In this document: piece by piece, positions 1-7,202 of the stretch
How positions within the stretch are numbered: position 1 is the first letter of the stretch
How the letters are laid out: every line of letters begins with the position of its first letter
Source of the DNA: CAYLPU01 sp964385635
Lineage (GTDB): Bacteria; Chloroflexota; Anaerolineae; B4-G1
Assembly (NCBI GenBank): GCA_964385635.1
Contig: CAYLPU010000101.1
Location: forward strand, 1 to 18,458
Reading direction: 5' to 3'
DNA length: 18,458 nucleotides
Program-made: the position numbers and the translations under genes
The notes under the pieces: generated by a model
What the model saw: the letters and a program-made list of their open reading frames with translations, nothing else
The model's database searches: none
Told to the model about the DNA's origin: nothing

Positions 1-87
1 AAGGGCTTTTCGGTGTCCCAAAGTCTGCCCGACATTATAAATGCGATTGCCCTGGATGTTCCCTTGTCCATTGTGCGCCACTTGTGA
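1..87 (+). CDS. C-terminal fragment of an unidentified protein (cut by window edge)
   Basis: Frame 1 is open from the first base to a TGA at 85-87 and encodes 28 residues ending in ALDVPLSIVRHL. The alternating hydrophobic pattern looks like a real protein tail. The next gene, rpsT, is convergent, and a terminator hairpin lies between them. The fragment is too short to assign a family. It could also be a chance open frame. Confidence 0.35.
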   Translation, partial: KGFSVSQSLPDIINAIALDVPLSIVRHL

Positions 88-124
88 CAGGATTCCAAAC
101 AGAGGTCAGACTTAGTCAGAAAGT

Positions 125-165
125 ACCACAACAAAGAGCGCCATTGCATAATACAACGGTGCTCT
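125..165 (-). terminator. Rho-independent terminator of rpsT
   Basis: On the minus strand, downstream of the rpsT stop, positions 165-154 (AGAGCACCGTTG) pair with 146-135 (CAATGGCGCTCT). The stem has 12 positions with one A-C mismatch and one G-U pair, closing a 7-base loop. A T-rich stretch (TTGTTGTGG) follows on the minus strand. The position, 40 bases past rpsT, fits termination of that transcript. The same hairpin could also stop plus-strand transcription from the left. Confidence 0.6.
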
Positions 166-205
166 TGTGATTGGATCACAGCCACTCCGGTCGCAACACG
201 GTCAC

Positions 206-478
206 TCAGGCGGCACGTTCGACCTGATTAAGTTGCCTCATCAGGCGTGACTTGCGCCGGGCGGCGTTATTCTTATGGATGATACCCTTCTTGGCAGCCT
301 TATCCAGCGCAGCGACTGCCACACGCACGGCCTCGTGGGCCTCTTCAAGATGGCCCTTGTCCATTAAGAGCCGAGCCTTCTTGATGGCAGTACGAGCCTG
401 TCCACGGTACACTCGGTTACGCAGATGCCTGCGCTCCGTGCTACGGAGGCGTTTAATCGCCGACTTTGTATTGGCCAA
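206..478 (-). CDS. rpsT: 30S ribosomal protein S20
   Basis: This 90-residue protein is S20, a primary 16S rRNA-binding protein of the small ribosomal subunit. It has the family hallmarks: the N-terminus ANTKSAIKRLRSTERRHLRN, very high Lys/Arg content, and the C-terminal KGIIHKNNAARRKSRLMRQLN, which binds 16S rRNA. The length is normal for the family. The start codon is TTG (478-476). It is supported by a GGAGGG ribosome-binding site at 492-487 on the minus strand, 8 bases upstream. A TTG start in a ribosomal protein gene is uncommon and may moderate translation. The gene is monocistronic here, with its own promoter and terminator. Confidence 0.97.
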   Translation of the reverse strand: MANTKSAIKRLRSTERRHLRNRVYRGQARTAIKKARLLMDKGHLEEAHEAVRVAVAALDKAAKKGIIHKNNAARRKSRLMRQLNQVERAA

Positions 479-514
479 ACCCTAATCCCTCCAATTGCCA
501 GGTTACTGGAGGCT

Positions 515-543
515 ATTTTACAACAACTCGGCCGATTTGTAAA
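515..543 (-). promoter_or_regulatory. Sigma-70-type promoter of rpsT
   Basis: Read on the minus strand, TTTACA (543-538), a 17-base spacer and TAAAAT (520-515) form a near-consensus promoter. Transcription would start near 508, giving a leader of about 30 bases that contains the GGAGGG site. The -35 box overlaps that of the divergent promoter at 537-564. Confidence 0.7.
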
Positions 544-564
544 GCCTGGCATCTGGCCTATAAT
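537..564 (+). promoter_or_regulatory. Sigma-70-type promoter of the 651-2803 gene pair
   Basis: TTGTAA (537-542), a 16-base spacer and a perfect TATAAT (559-564) point rightward. Transcription from about 571 would leave an 80-base leader before the ATG at 651, which is preceded by a purine-rich GAGGAGGGG ribosome-binding site. The -35 box shares bases with the rpsT -35 box on the other strand, so the two polymerases should exclude each other. Confidence 0.65.
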
Positions 565-650
565 AACCAGGTGCACGTGAAAACCAGGAGAAAGCATCAC
601 CGCCGCACCTTGGCTGACTGCCTGACGCGGCGTGAGAGAGGAGGGGATAG

Positions 651-1319
651 ATGAGCGATGCAGAAGGAGCGCCCGCAAGCAGCGGCCACGAGACACAAGT
701 CGGCGACGTCTCTGGCCCGGTGCACACCGGGAGCGGCGACATTATTCACATTGAAAAAGTCGAGTGGATGGCCGAAAGGGTAGGCCAGACTCTTCAACAC
801 TCGCTGCCGGCCGACGAGAAGACGCAGGCTGAACTGCGGGAGGTGATCACGGAACTCACCGCACTCCAGGCCCAGATGGCCGAGTGGAAGGAGCTGCACC
901 ACTTGCTGCACGAGGTGCTGGTTGCCTTCGCTCCCTTCCACGCCCGGCTCACCCCGCCCGGTGACGACGGCCTCGGTGCGACCGTGCGACAGGCACTGCT
1001 GCAGAACTGGCGAGTGTGCCAGGATGAGTTGGATATACTGATGGATTTCGCCGAGGACATCGAGCACATCGGCCGCCCATTTCGGCGGGAGGGGCGTGAG
1101 TTGCGTGGGGAGCGCTGGGTGGTGGAAATCGTCGCGCTGCAACTGTTATTGGAGGACGCACTGAAGGAAGATCGTCCCAGCCCCGAGAGCCTGCTCGAAC
1201 TGACCGGGGAGTTCAATAGCGCCTGTCACCGCCATCTGGCCCTGGTCGATCGTAAATTACGGGTGGTCGTGGACAAACTGCAACGATTGTCCACGCGCCT
1301 GCTGGGAGGAATACTATGA
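651..1319 (+). CDS. Hypothetical soluble helical protein
   Basis: This is a 222-residue protein with no family I recognise. Residues 18-34 (GDVSGPVHTGSGDIIHI) resemble the short Gly/Val/Thr repeat motif found at the start of various bacterial signalling proteins, for example beside STAND ATPases or effector-associated domains; that comparison is tentative. The rest (about 37-222) is predicted by eye to be almost wholly alpha-helical and charged, with heptad-like leucines (LHHLLHEVL, VALQLLLEDAL, DKLQRLSTRLL). I see no signal peptide or membrane segment, so it is probably cytosolic. Its stop overlaps the start of the next gene by ATGA, implying translational coupling. I infer that it works with that membrane protein, perhaps binding its cytosolic N-terminus. 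Confidence 0.8.
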   Translation: MSDAEGAPASSGHETQVGDVSGPVHTGSGDIIHIEKVEWMAERVGQTLQHSLPADEKTQAELREVITELTALQAQMAEWKELHHLLHEVLVAFAPFHARLTPPGDDGLGATVRQALLQNWRVCQDELDILMDFAEDIEHIGRPFRREGRELRGERWVVEIVALQLLLEDALKEDRPSPESLLELTGEFNSACHRHLALVDRKLRVVVDKLQRLSTRLLGGIL

Positions 1320-2803
1320 GCGACTTCTTGGACACCCTTCAACAACAGCATCAGGAGAAACTAGACCAACTGAGGCGCGGCGAGGTGGACGAAGCCTTCC
1401 TGGACGGGGTCCAGTCGCTGCTCACCGACCTGCGTCAGGCTGGCGTTGTCATCTCCGACCCGTCCGAACGCGGCCAACTGCGGGCGCTGATGCGCTTCTG
1501 GGGCAACGTCATCTACGACCACACGGACGTCTATCCCGATACTATGCTCCAGCCGCTCGACCCCACGAGAGCCCCTCCGGCAGAGGAGCCGGCCCGCCGC
1601 CCGTCGCCCCCTCTCACCTGGGTGCTCGTCGGTGGCGCGGCGGTGATCATCATCGCGGTTGGCCTGGCCGCCATCGGGTGGCTACCCCGAATGATCGAGG
1701 GACCTGAGGAGACACCCACGCCCACGCTGACGCCAGCCCCCTTCGTGGTGGGTTCTGCGGCGGTAGGGGCAGAGTTAAGCAGGGAGGGTACGTTGGAAAT
1801 GACCGCCGACACCTTCTGCCTGGGTCTCCCTGAGATCGTTGCCGAGTTCGCGCTGGAGGGGATCGAGCCTGAGATGGTGTGGTACTGGGAAGTGCGGCGC
1901 GAGGGCGAGCGCGAGCCTGTGGCCGCCCAAACGGCGACGCCGTGGGGACAGGAGGAGCAGCCCGTCACCGTCCGCGTCCTGACCGGCGGCCCGGAGGGTG
2001 TGGAACCGGGCCAGTACGAACTACTGGTCTATGTGGACAGGCAGGTGGTGGGGACGCACTCGTTTCGGGTGCTGGACGTGGCCCCGCGCGTTTTCAGCCC
2101 GCGGGTGTCGGACGTGCCCGAGCTGGCCGAAGAAGCGTCAGACAAGCGAGGTGGAAACGAGTTCGAAGCCGGCGTGCGGGTCATCTACCTGAGTTACGAG
2201 TACGAGGGGATGTGCCCTGGGCTGGACGTTTCGCATGCGCTCTACCACGAGGAGGGATCGATCCAGGAGAGCGTGGAGACGTGGGGCGATGCTTCTCAGG
2301 GGCAAGCGCAAGTCAGTTTCCAGGCCCCGGGCGATCTGCCGTTCTCCCCTGGTGACTACGAGGTGGCGGTGGCCGTAGCGGGCGAGGGACCCGCTCTCGT
2401 GGGGCTCACGATCCGAGAGGCAACATTGGAAGGCGTGCCTCCTGCCTTCGGGGAGATCACCATCGCCCTGGGCGTGCAGCCGGACGGTACGCCGATCCTC
2501 ACCGCGCCAGACAACCGCTTCGATTGGAACACCAAAATGGTCTATGCCATCTTCGACTACGTGGGGATGAGCGATGGACTGGCCTGGACGGCGGTGTGGA
2601 CGGGCAACGGCGAGGAGGTGGCGCGGCAAGAGGAGTTCTGGAACGTGGAGGACGCCGGGACGGCGGGCACGCGCTGGGTAGCCTACTACAATGAACGGGG
2701 GCGTGTGCTGCCCAACGGGAGTTACAGTGTGACGCTTTACATTGAGAACGTCGCACAGCGCACGGCCGATTTCAACATCCTCTACTACGTGTCGCCGGAG
2801 TAA
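1316..2803 (+). CDS. Single-pass membrane protein with three beta-sandwich-like extracellular repeats
   Basis: This is a 495-residue protein of unknown function. Residues 1-95 form a charged helical cytosolic part. One strong transmembrane helix spans about 101-123 (WVLVGGAAVIIIAVGLAAIGW), with no cleavable signal peptide before it. A Pro/Thr linker follows (129-141), then three similar modules at roughly 143-253, 259-368 and 378-493. Each carries a GM/GI..GL..W/Y core and ends in a P-G/N-x-Y-x-V/L-x-V/L-Y-V edge strand (PGQYELLVYV, SPGDYEVAVAV, PNGSYSVTLYI). That is what one expects of Ig-like beta-sandwich repeats. Modules 1 and 2 each have a cysteine (C169, C300). The start ATG overlaps the previous stop. 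A surface sensor or anchoring role is inference. The gene ends 27 bases before the rnpB promoter. Confidence 0.82.
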   Translation: MSDFLDTLQQQHQEKLDQLRRGEVDEAFLDGVQSLLTDLRQAGVVISDPSERGQLRALMRFWGNVIYDHTDVYPDTMLQPLDPTRAPPAEEPARRPSPPLTWVLVGGAAVIIIAVGLAAIGWLPRMIEGPEETPTPTLTPAPFVVGSAAVGAELSREGTLEMTADTFCLGLPEIVAEFALEGIEPEMVWYWEVRREGEREPVAAQTATPWGQEEQPVTVRVLTGGPEGVEPGQYELLVYVDRQVVGTHSFRVLDVAPRVFSPRVSDVPELAEEASDKRGGNEFEAGVRVIYLSYEYEGMCPGLDVSHALYHEEGSIQESVETWGDASQGQAQVSFQAPGDLPFSPGDYEVAVAVAGEGPALVGLTIREATLEGVPPAFGEITIALGVQPDGTPILTAPDNRFDWNTKMVYAIFDYVGMSDGLAWTAVWTGNGEEVARQEEFWNVEDAGTAGTRWVAYYNERGRVLPNGSYSVTLYIENVAQRTADFNILYYVSPE

Positions 2804-2830
2804 GTAAGGAAATACATCTTTCCTGGCCCC

Positions 2831-2858
2831 TTGACAGCCACTGGTAGTATGTTATCAT
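2831..2858 (+). promoter_or_regulatory. Sigma-70-type promoter of rnpB
   Basis: A perfect TTGACA (2831-2836), a 16-base spacer and TATCAT (2853-2858) precede the RNase P RNA by 7 bases. The predicted start near 2865 coincides with the first base of the P1 helix. It is one of the two strongest-looking promoters in the window. Confidence 0.8.
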
Positions 2859-2864
2859 AGAATT

Positions 2865-3243
2865 GGCGCCCAAGCCGGCCAGGCGGTCGCGCCCCGTGCG
2901 CGGGGTGAGGAAAGTCCGGGCTCCACAGGGCACGGTGCTGGGTAACACCCAGGCGGGGACACCCGGCGGAAAAGGGCCACAGAAAAGCAGACCGCCCGGT
3001 TGGTCCGCCAGCCGGGTAAGGGTGAAAAGGTGGTGTAAGAGACCACCGGCGCTCGTGGCGACACGGGCGGCCAGGCAACCCCCACCGGGAGCAAGGCCAA
3101 GCAGAGGCGAGCCCGCTTCGGCGGGCACGGGGCGGCCCGTCCCGTCCGAGCCCCGGGTAGGCCGCTTGAGGCGGCGGGTAACCGCCGTCCCAGATAGATG
3201 ACCGCCCACGACAGAACCCGGCTTATCGGCCGGCTTGGGTGCC
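2865..3243 (+). ncRNA. rnpB: RNase P RNA (catalytic subunit, bacterial class A-like)
   Basis: This is the catalytic RNA of RNase P, which removes 5' leaders from tRNA precursors. The universal CR-I core GAGGAAAGTCCGGGCTCC lies near 2906-2923, and the matching 3' core ACAGAACCCGGCTTAT near 3211-3226; together they form the P4 pseudoknot. The ends, 2865-2880 and 3228-3243, are complementary over 16 positions with one G-U pair, which defines a long P1 helix and fixes both ends. Length is about 379 nt, usual for class A. The AGANNGATGAC-type element before the 3' core is also present (near 3194-3202). It has its own promoter and a hairpin just after. An open frame that extends radC upstream into this RNA is an artefact. 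Confidence 0.96.
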
Positions 3244-3246
3244 ACC

Positions 3247-3269
3247 AGGGGCGCGGTCATCGCGCCCCT
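3247..3269 (+). terminator. Hairpin after rnpB, possible terminator
   Basis: AGGGGCGCG (3247-3255) pairs perfectly with CGCGCCCCT (3261-3269) around a 5-base loop, 3 bases after the RNase P RNA. There is no T-run after it, only scattered Ts. It may be a weak terminator or a 3' processing/stability hairpin. Confidence 0.5.
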
Positions 3270-3313
3270 GCCTGCGTTGGACTACTCTACTAGACTCCTC
3301 CAGACACTTGTTT

Positions 3314-3342
3314 TTGTCCCTCGTGTGGGTCTGTGCTATAAT
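3314..3342 (+). promoter_or_regulatory. Extended -10 promoter upstream of radC
   Basis: TTGTCC (3314-3319), a 17-base spacer and a perfect TATAAT (3337-3342). A TG dinucleotide one base upstream gives TGCTATAAT, an extended -10 element. The transcript would start near 3349, about 30 bases before the radC ATG. The same TGCTATAAT string recurs at 14882-14890. Confidence 0.65.
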
Positions 3343-3378
3343 CTGAGGCGATTGAAGCCTCTATATTGGCTATCTATA

Positions 3379-4065
3379 ATGACCGCTATGCGAAAACAGC
3401 ACTACCACGGCCACCGTGAGCGCGTCCGTAAGCGTTTTCTCCAGCAAGGACTGGAGGGATTCCAGGACTACGAGGCTCTGGAATTGCTCTTACTGTTCGT
3501 TGCCCGCCAGAAGGATATGAAACCGGTGGCCAAAGCCCTCATCGAGCGCTTCGGCTCCTTCAAAAACGTCCTTGACGCCTCCCCTGAGGAACTGGAGGAT
3601 GTTGAGGGAGTCGGCCTGGCAGCGGCTACGCTGATTCACTTTGTCAAGCAGGCGGCTGCGCGTTACCTGCAGCAGACGAGCCAGACTCGCTTTTCGCTAG
3701 ACAGCCCTGATGCCTTGATCGAACACTGCATCCTCAGCATGGGCGCTGAGCCGAATGAGAAGTTCCGCGTAATCTGCCTGGATAGCAACTTCGCCATCGT
3801 GGATGAAAGGGACGTTGCTGAAGGCACAGTGAACCAGGCGGCCGTGTACCCCCGCAAGGTCATGGAGATCGCCCTGGAGGCGCATGCTACGACGTTGGTA
3901 TTTGTGCACAACCATCCCGACGGCAACGTGAGACCTTCGGAGTTCGACAAAACACTCACACGCGGTTTGGTACTGGCGGCAAAGACCGTGAATATCTCCG
4001 TCTACGATCACATCATCGTGTCGCGCGACACTTATTTTAGCTTCCGAGAGGATGGTTTGCTGTGA
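3379..4065 (+). CDS. radC: RadC family JAB/JAMM-domain protein
   Basis: This is a 228-residue RadC/DUF2466 protein. The N-terminal half has a helix-hairpin-helix-like region (EELEDVEGVGLAAATLIHFVKQ). The C-terminal half is a JAMM metalloprotease-like domain with its metal signature intact: H177-N-H179-P-D-G, S187 and D190. The family is conserved and was long linked to DNA repair, but a specific enzymatic role is not settled. The frame is open further upstream, but that extension lies inside rnpB, so I start at ATG 3379, downstream of the promoter; ATG 3388 is an alternative. No clear Shine-Dalgarno is visible before either. The gene ends one base before a repeat element and marks the edge of the accessory island. 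Confidence 0.93.
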   Translation: MTAMRKQHYHGHRERVRKRFLQQGLEGFQDYEALELLLLFVARQKDMKPVAKALIERFGSFKNVLDASPEELEDVEGVGLAAATLIHFVKQAAARYLQQTSQTRFSLDSPDALIEHCILSMGAEPNEKFRVICLDSNFAIVDERDVAEGTVNQAAVYPRKVMEIALEAHATTLVFVHNHPDGNVRPSEFDKTLTRGLVLAAKTVNISVYDHIIVSRDTYFSFREDGLL

Positions 4066-4066
4066 G

Positions 4067-4258
4067 CGAGAGTTCTGCACAGAAACACTACAACGGATTG
4101 GGAAAGAAACGGACGAACTGTTTCACGCCGCGAAATCCTGGGAACAGGACTGAATACGGGCAACGGACGAGTTCTAATTGCTCAGGTGGAGCGTAAATCC
4201 GTTTTATTCTAAATCCGTTGTTGTGTTTCTGGCAAAGAACTTTTATGTAGAACTCTCG
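4067..4258. repeat. MITE-like noncoding element with nested inverted repeats
   Basis: The ends CGAGAGTTCT (4067-4076) and AGAACTCTCG (4249-4258) are perfect 10-base inverted repeats. Just inside them, 4080-4099 and 4212-4231 are inverted repeats matching at 19 of 20 positions. The right arm has about 14 extra bases between the two blocks. The interior repeats AACGGACGA (4108 and 4162) directly and has AATCCGTT at 4196 and 4212. There is no coding potential and no clear target-site duplication. The element fills the gap from the radC stop to the leader of the helicase gene. I infer a short non-autonomous mobile element or a filler repeat; it could also act as a terminator. Confidence 0.7.
4221..4249 (+). 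promoter_or_regulatory. Weak candidate promoter for the helicase operon
   Basis: TTGTGT (4221-4226), a 17-base spacer and TATGTA (4244-4249) sit in the right arm of the inverted-repeat element. The match is poor, but I see nothing better between radC and the helicase gene. If it is real, the inserted element supplies the island's first promoter. Confidence 0.22.
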
Positions 4259-4267
4259 TGGGTTCGA

Positions 4268-4296
4268 ACTTCCGAAGCCTCAAAGACTTCGGAGGT
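4268..4296. repeat. REP-like hairpin in the helicase leader
   Basis: ACTTCCGAAG (4268-4277) pairs with CTTCGGAGGT (4287-4296) over 10 positions with one G-T pair and a 9-base loop. The 3' arm contains a GGAGG string. Compact palindromes of this kind are typical of dispersed REP-type repeats. Translated in the helicase frame it gives FRSLKDFGGL, which does not look like the start of a UvrD protein. Confidence 0.5.
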
Positions 4297-4314
4297 CTTG
4301 GAGATACTACAAGT

Positions 4315-7188
4315 TTGGAACTACACCCTGCTATCAAGCAACACTACCCTTTTCTCAACAAGGCCCAGCGGGAGGCTGCGGCTTGCACTGATGGCCCGCT
4401 ACTGATCATCGCCGGGCCTGGGTCTGGCAAGACACTCGTGCTGGTGGTGCGTACGCTGAACATCCTGCTCCAGGGCAAGGCTGAGCCCAAGGAGATCGTG
4501 CTCTGCACGTTCACTGAGAAGGCCGCCTTCGAGTTGCGGGATCGAGTCGCCCAGGCAGCCCGTACCCTCGGCTACACGGGCGACCTCTCACGGCTCCAGG
4601 TCGGCACCATTCACGGAATCTGCAACAATCACCTCACCCGCTTTCGTCACCACACCTGGCTGGGTGCTGGATACGAGGTGCTGGATGAGTTGACACAGGC
4701 TCTGTTCCTGTTCGAGAATTTCGAAGAGATCGTCGTCGAACTGGACATGGGAGATAAATACCTGGGGAAGTGGTCCACCCGCTGGACAACTATCAGGGGG
4801 TTGACGGAGTTCTTCAACAAGACAACCGAGGAGTTGGTAGACCCTGAGGCTCTAATAACCAGCAGTGACGGGTTCCTACAGCAACTTGGCGCAGCCTATC
4901 AGCGGTACGAAGAAACCCTGCGCGAGCGGGACCGAATGGACTTTGCCCACCAACAAAAGTTGTTCTACGATCTGCTGCACGATCCTGAAATCGGCGAACA
5001 GGTGCAGGCAGAGATCCGCTACGTGATGGTGGACGAGTACCAGGACACAAACTACATCCAGGAGCAACTGCTTCTGAGACTGGCTCACCCGCAGGACAAC
5101 CTCTGCGTAGTGGGCGACGACGACCAAAGCCTGTACCGCTTCCGGGGAGCGACGGTGCGCAACATTCTCGAGTTCAGCAAGCACTTCAACTCCTGCCCCC
5201 AGGTTCGCCTGACTGTAAACTACCGCTCCCACGAGCGGATCATCGCGGGCTACAACCGCTTTATGGCCGGCTGCGACTGGTCAAATCCCAACTCACCCCT
5301 TGATTTCCGCTACGCCAAGACCATCGAACCTAACAAGAATGAGGGGGATGACGACCATCCTGACTACCCGGCTGTGTTCGCTATCTGGGGCGCGAACCGG
5401 ACCGATGAGGCCAACCGGATGGCAGACCTGGTGAGATTCCTCAAAGAGAGCGCAGTCATCGAGGACTATAACCAGGTGGCGCTGTTGCTGCACAGTGTAC
5501 GCAGCCAGCACTCCGATCCGTTCGTCCAGGCGTTGGAACATCACGGTATCCCGGCCTTTGCACCACGCGCCCGGACATACTTCGATAATGACGAAGTACA
5601 CCTGATGGTGGGCTGCTTCGCCGTGTTGCTGGGCTGGTATGAGAACAACCGGGGCAGCCTGAGCGGTTACGCCCTGCAAGACTTGGCCGACTACGTGGAT
5701 GGCTGTCTGACCGGACTGGCCCGTGCTGGCGTCGTGGCTGATCACCCTCTGGCCCGGGTGCTACAGCGACGGGTTGTTGAGATAAAGGAATTGCAGGAGG
5801 GCGAAACCCTCAACCGCCACCTGGCCGACTACCTGTACGAGTTCATCGCCCACGAGCCGTATGCAAGTATGATGGGCAACGAGAATCGTGCTCGTAACCT
5901 GGCAATCTTCAGCCAACTGCTGGCGATCTTCCAGCACTATTACCACTACACTGTGATCACCCACGCCAACCGGGGCTTTGTCCGCCTGCACTTCTTCAAC
6001 AGTTTCCTGCGCTTCCTGTACATGGGCGGTATCAACGAGTACGAGGACCCCGACCGCCCCTTCCCCTCCGGCCACGTCCAGGTGATGACCATCCACCAGA
6101 GCAAGGGGTTGGAGTTTCCGGTGGTGATTGTGGGCTCCCTGGCGGCCAACATACGTTCGTCGAAGCAGGTGGACCGGCTGCTGGGGCCGTTTTACCACCG
6201 CGAACCTTTTGAGCCGGAGAAGCGCATCACCGAGTTCGACCGCATGCGGTTACACTACGTGGCCTTTTCCCGCGCCGAGAAATTGCTGGTGCTGACGACC
6301 ACCGACACACCAAAACCGCACTTCAACCCCATTTGGCAGGGGTTGCCCCAGTGGCCTTACGTCCAGCAAGACTTGCTCGCCGCACAGCACTTTGAACTCA
6401 AGGAACAGGTGCCTCTGAAAAAGACGTTCTCCTTCACCAACCACCTCAAGGTCTACGAGACCTGTCCGCGCCAGTACCAGTTCTTCCGCGAGTACGAGTT
6501 TGCCCCCTCGCGCTCGGCAGAGATCTTCTTCGGGTCTTTGGTCCACCAGACTATAGAAGACATCCATCGCTGGGTGCTGGAGGGCCAGTCGCTGCGCCTG
6601 ATCGAAAAGGCGATCCCAGGTTTGTTCGATGCCAACTTCCGCAGCCTGGTCAATGCCGGCTACCGGCCCATCAGCGATGCTCAACGGCAGGTGGCCCTTG
6701 AGCAGGTGCAGAACTACTTTGGGCAGAACCAGGACCGGATGGGGCAGGTCATCGAGACTGAAGTGGACGTCTCCCTGGAGAAGGAGCACTACATTCTAAC
6801 CGGCCGCGTGGATCTGCTGTTGGGCGAGGATGACAAGTTAGAGTTATTGGACTTTAAGTCGCAGCCCCGGCCCCATGGTGACGACCGGCGGCTGTCGCAC
6901 TACTACCAGCAGTTGCTCATCTACGCTCACATCCTGGAGCAGCGTTACGGGAAGCGTCCGGAACGGCTGGCTTTGTACTGGACCGGCGAGGCCCGCCGTG
7001 AGGACGCGCTGATGTTCTTCCCCTACGAACCGGATAAAGTAGCCGAGGCCGGGGCTTACTTCGATAGCGTCGTGGCCCGGATTCTGGCCCGCGACTTCGC
7101 CGTGAAGCAGCCGCCGGAGCGCAAGGTCTGCTCCGAATGTGACTTTCGGACTTATTGTCAGGGGCAGGGGACGATCAAGATCAGTTGA
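4315..7188 (+). CDS. UvrD-like helicase fused to AddB/Cas4-type PD-(D/E)XK nuclease
   Basis: A superfamily 1A DNA helicase-nuclease of 957 residues from TTG 4315. The frame is also open from GTG 4258, but that stretch lies in a REP-like hairpin and lacks a ribosome-binding site, whereas GGAG at 4300-4303 precedes the TTG. Helicase motifs in order: Q motif (LNKAQREAA), Walker A GPGSGKT (34-40), DEYQDTN (240-246), GDDDQSLYRFRGA (267-279), NYRS (302), TIHQSKGLEFPVV (near 592-604), VAFSRAEKLL (near 649-658). The C-terminal nuclease has GRVDLLL (D833), LLDFKS (D846, K848), a QhxxY motif (QQLLIY) and cysteines C717, C939, C942 and C948, arranged as in the AddB/Cas4 4Fe-4S nuclease. All catalytic residues are present. 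Only 14 bases separate it from the sacsin-like gene. It probably unwinds and degrades DNA ends; a defence role is inferred from context. Confidence 0.93.
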   Translation: MELHPAIKQHYPFLNKAQREAAACTDGPLLIIAGPGSGKTLVLVVRTLNILLQGKAEPKEIVLCTFTEKAAFELRDRVAQAARTLGYTGDLSRLQVGTIHGICNNHLTRFRHHTWLGAGYEVLDELTQALFLFENFEEIVVELDMGDKYLGKWSTRWTTIRGLTEFFNKTTEELVDPEALITSSDGFLQQLGAAYQRYEETLRERDRMDFAHQQKLFYDLLHDPEIGEQVQAEIRYVMVDEYQDTNYIQEQLLLRLAHPQDNLCVVGDDDQSLYRFRGATVRNILEFSKHFNSCPQVRLTVNYRSHERIIAGYNRFMAGCDWSNPNSPLDFRYAKTIEPNKNEGDDDHPDYPAVFAIWGANRTDEANRMADLVRFLKESAVIEDYNQVALLLHSVRSQHSDPFVQALEHHGIPAFAPRARTYFDNDEVHLMVGCFAVLLGWYENNRGSLSGYALQDLADYVDGCLTGLARAGVVADHPLARVLQRRVVEIKELQEGETLNRHLADYLYEFIAHEPYASMMGNENRARNLAIFSQLLAIFQHYYHYTVITHANRGFVRLHFFNSFLRFLYMGGINEYEDPDRPFPSGHVQVMTIHQSKGLEFPVVIVGSLAANIRSSKQVDRLLGPFYHREPFEPEKRITEFDRMRLHYVAFSRAEKLLVLTTTDTPKPHFNPIWQGLPQWPYVQQDLLAAQHFELKEQVPLKKTFSFTNHLKVYETCPRQYQFFREYEFAPSRSAEIFFGSLVHQTIEDIHRWVLEGQSLRLIEKAIPGLFDANFRSLVNAGYRPISDAQRQVALEQVQNYFGQNQDRMGQVIETEVDVSLEKEHYILTGRVDLLLGEDDKLELLDFKSQPRPHGDDRRLSHYYQQLLIYAHILEQRYGKRPERLALYWTGEARREDALMFFPYEPDKVAEAGAYFDSVVARILARDFAVKQPPERKVCSECDFRTYCQGQGTIKIS

Positions 7189-7202
7189 GTGAGGTTCTGA
7201 CG

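Noticed and set aside
2772..3260. Protein-coding frames on either strand across 2772-3260
   Set aside because: The region is the RNase P RNA gene with diagnostic core sequences and matching ends.
3235..3378. 48-residue N-terminal extension of RadC
   Set aside because: It begins inside rnpB and runs through a hairpin and a promoter; RadC homology starts at about 3388.
4259..4270. GGTTCGAAC resembling a tRNA T-loop
   Set aside because: No acceptor stem, anticodon arm or D arm can be folded around it, and the bases after it belong to a REP-like hairpin.
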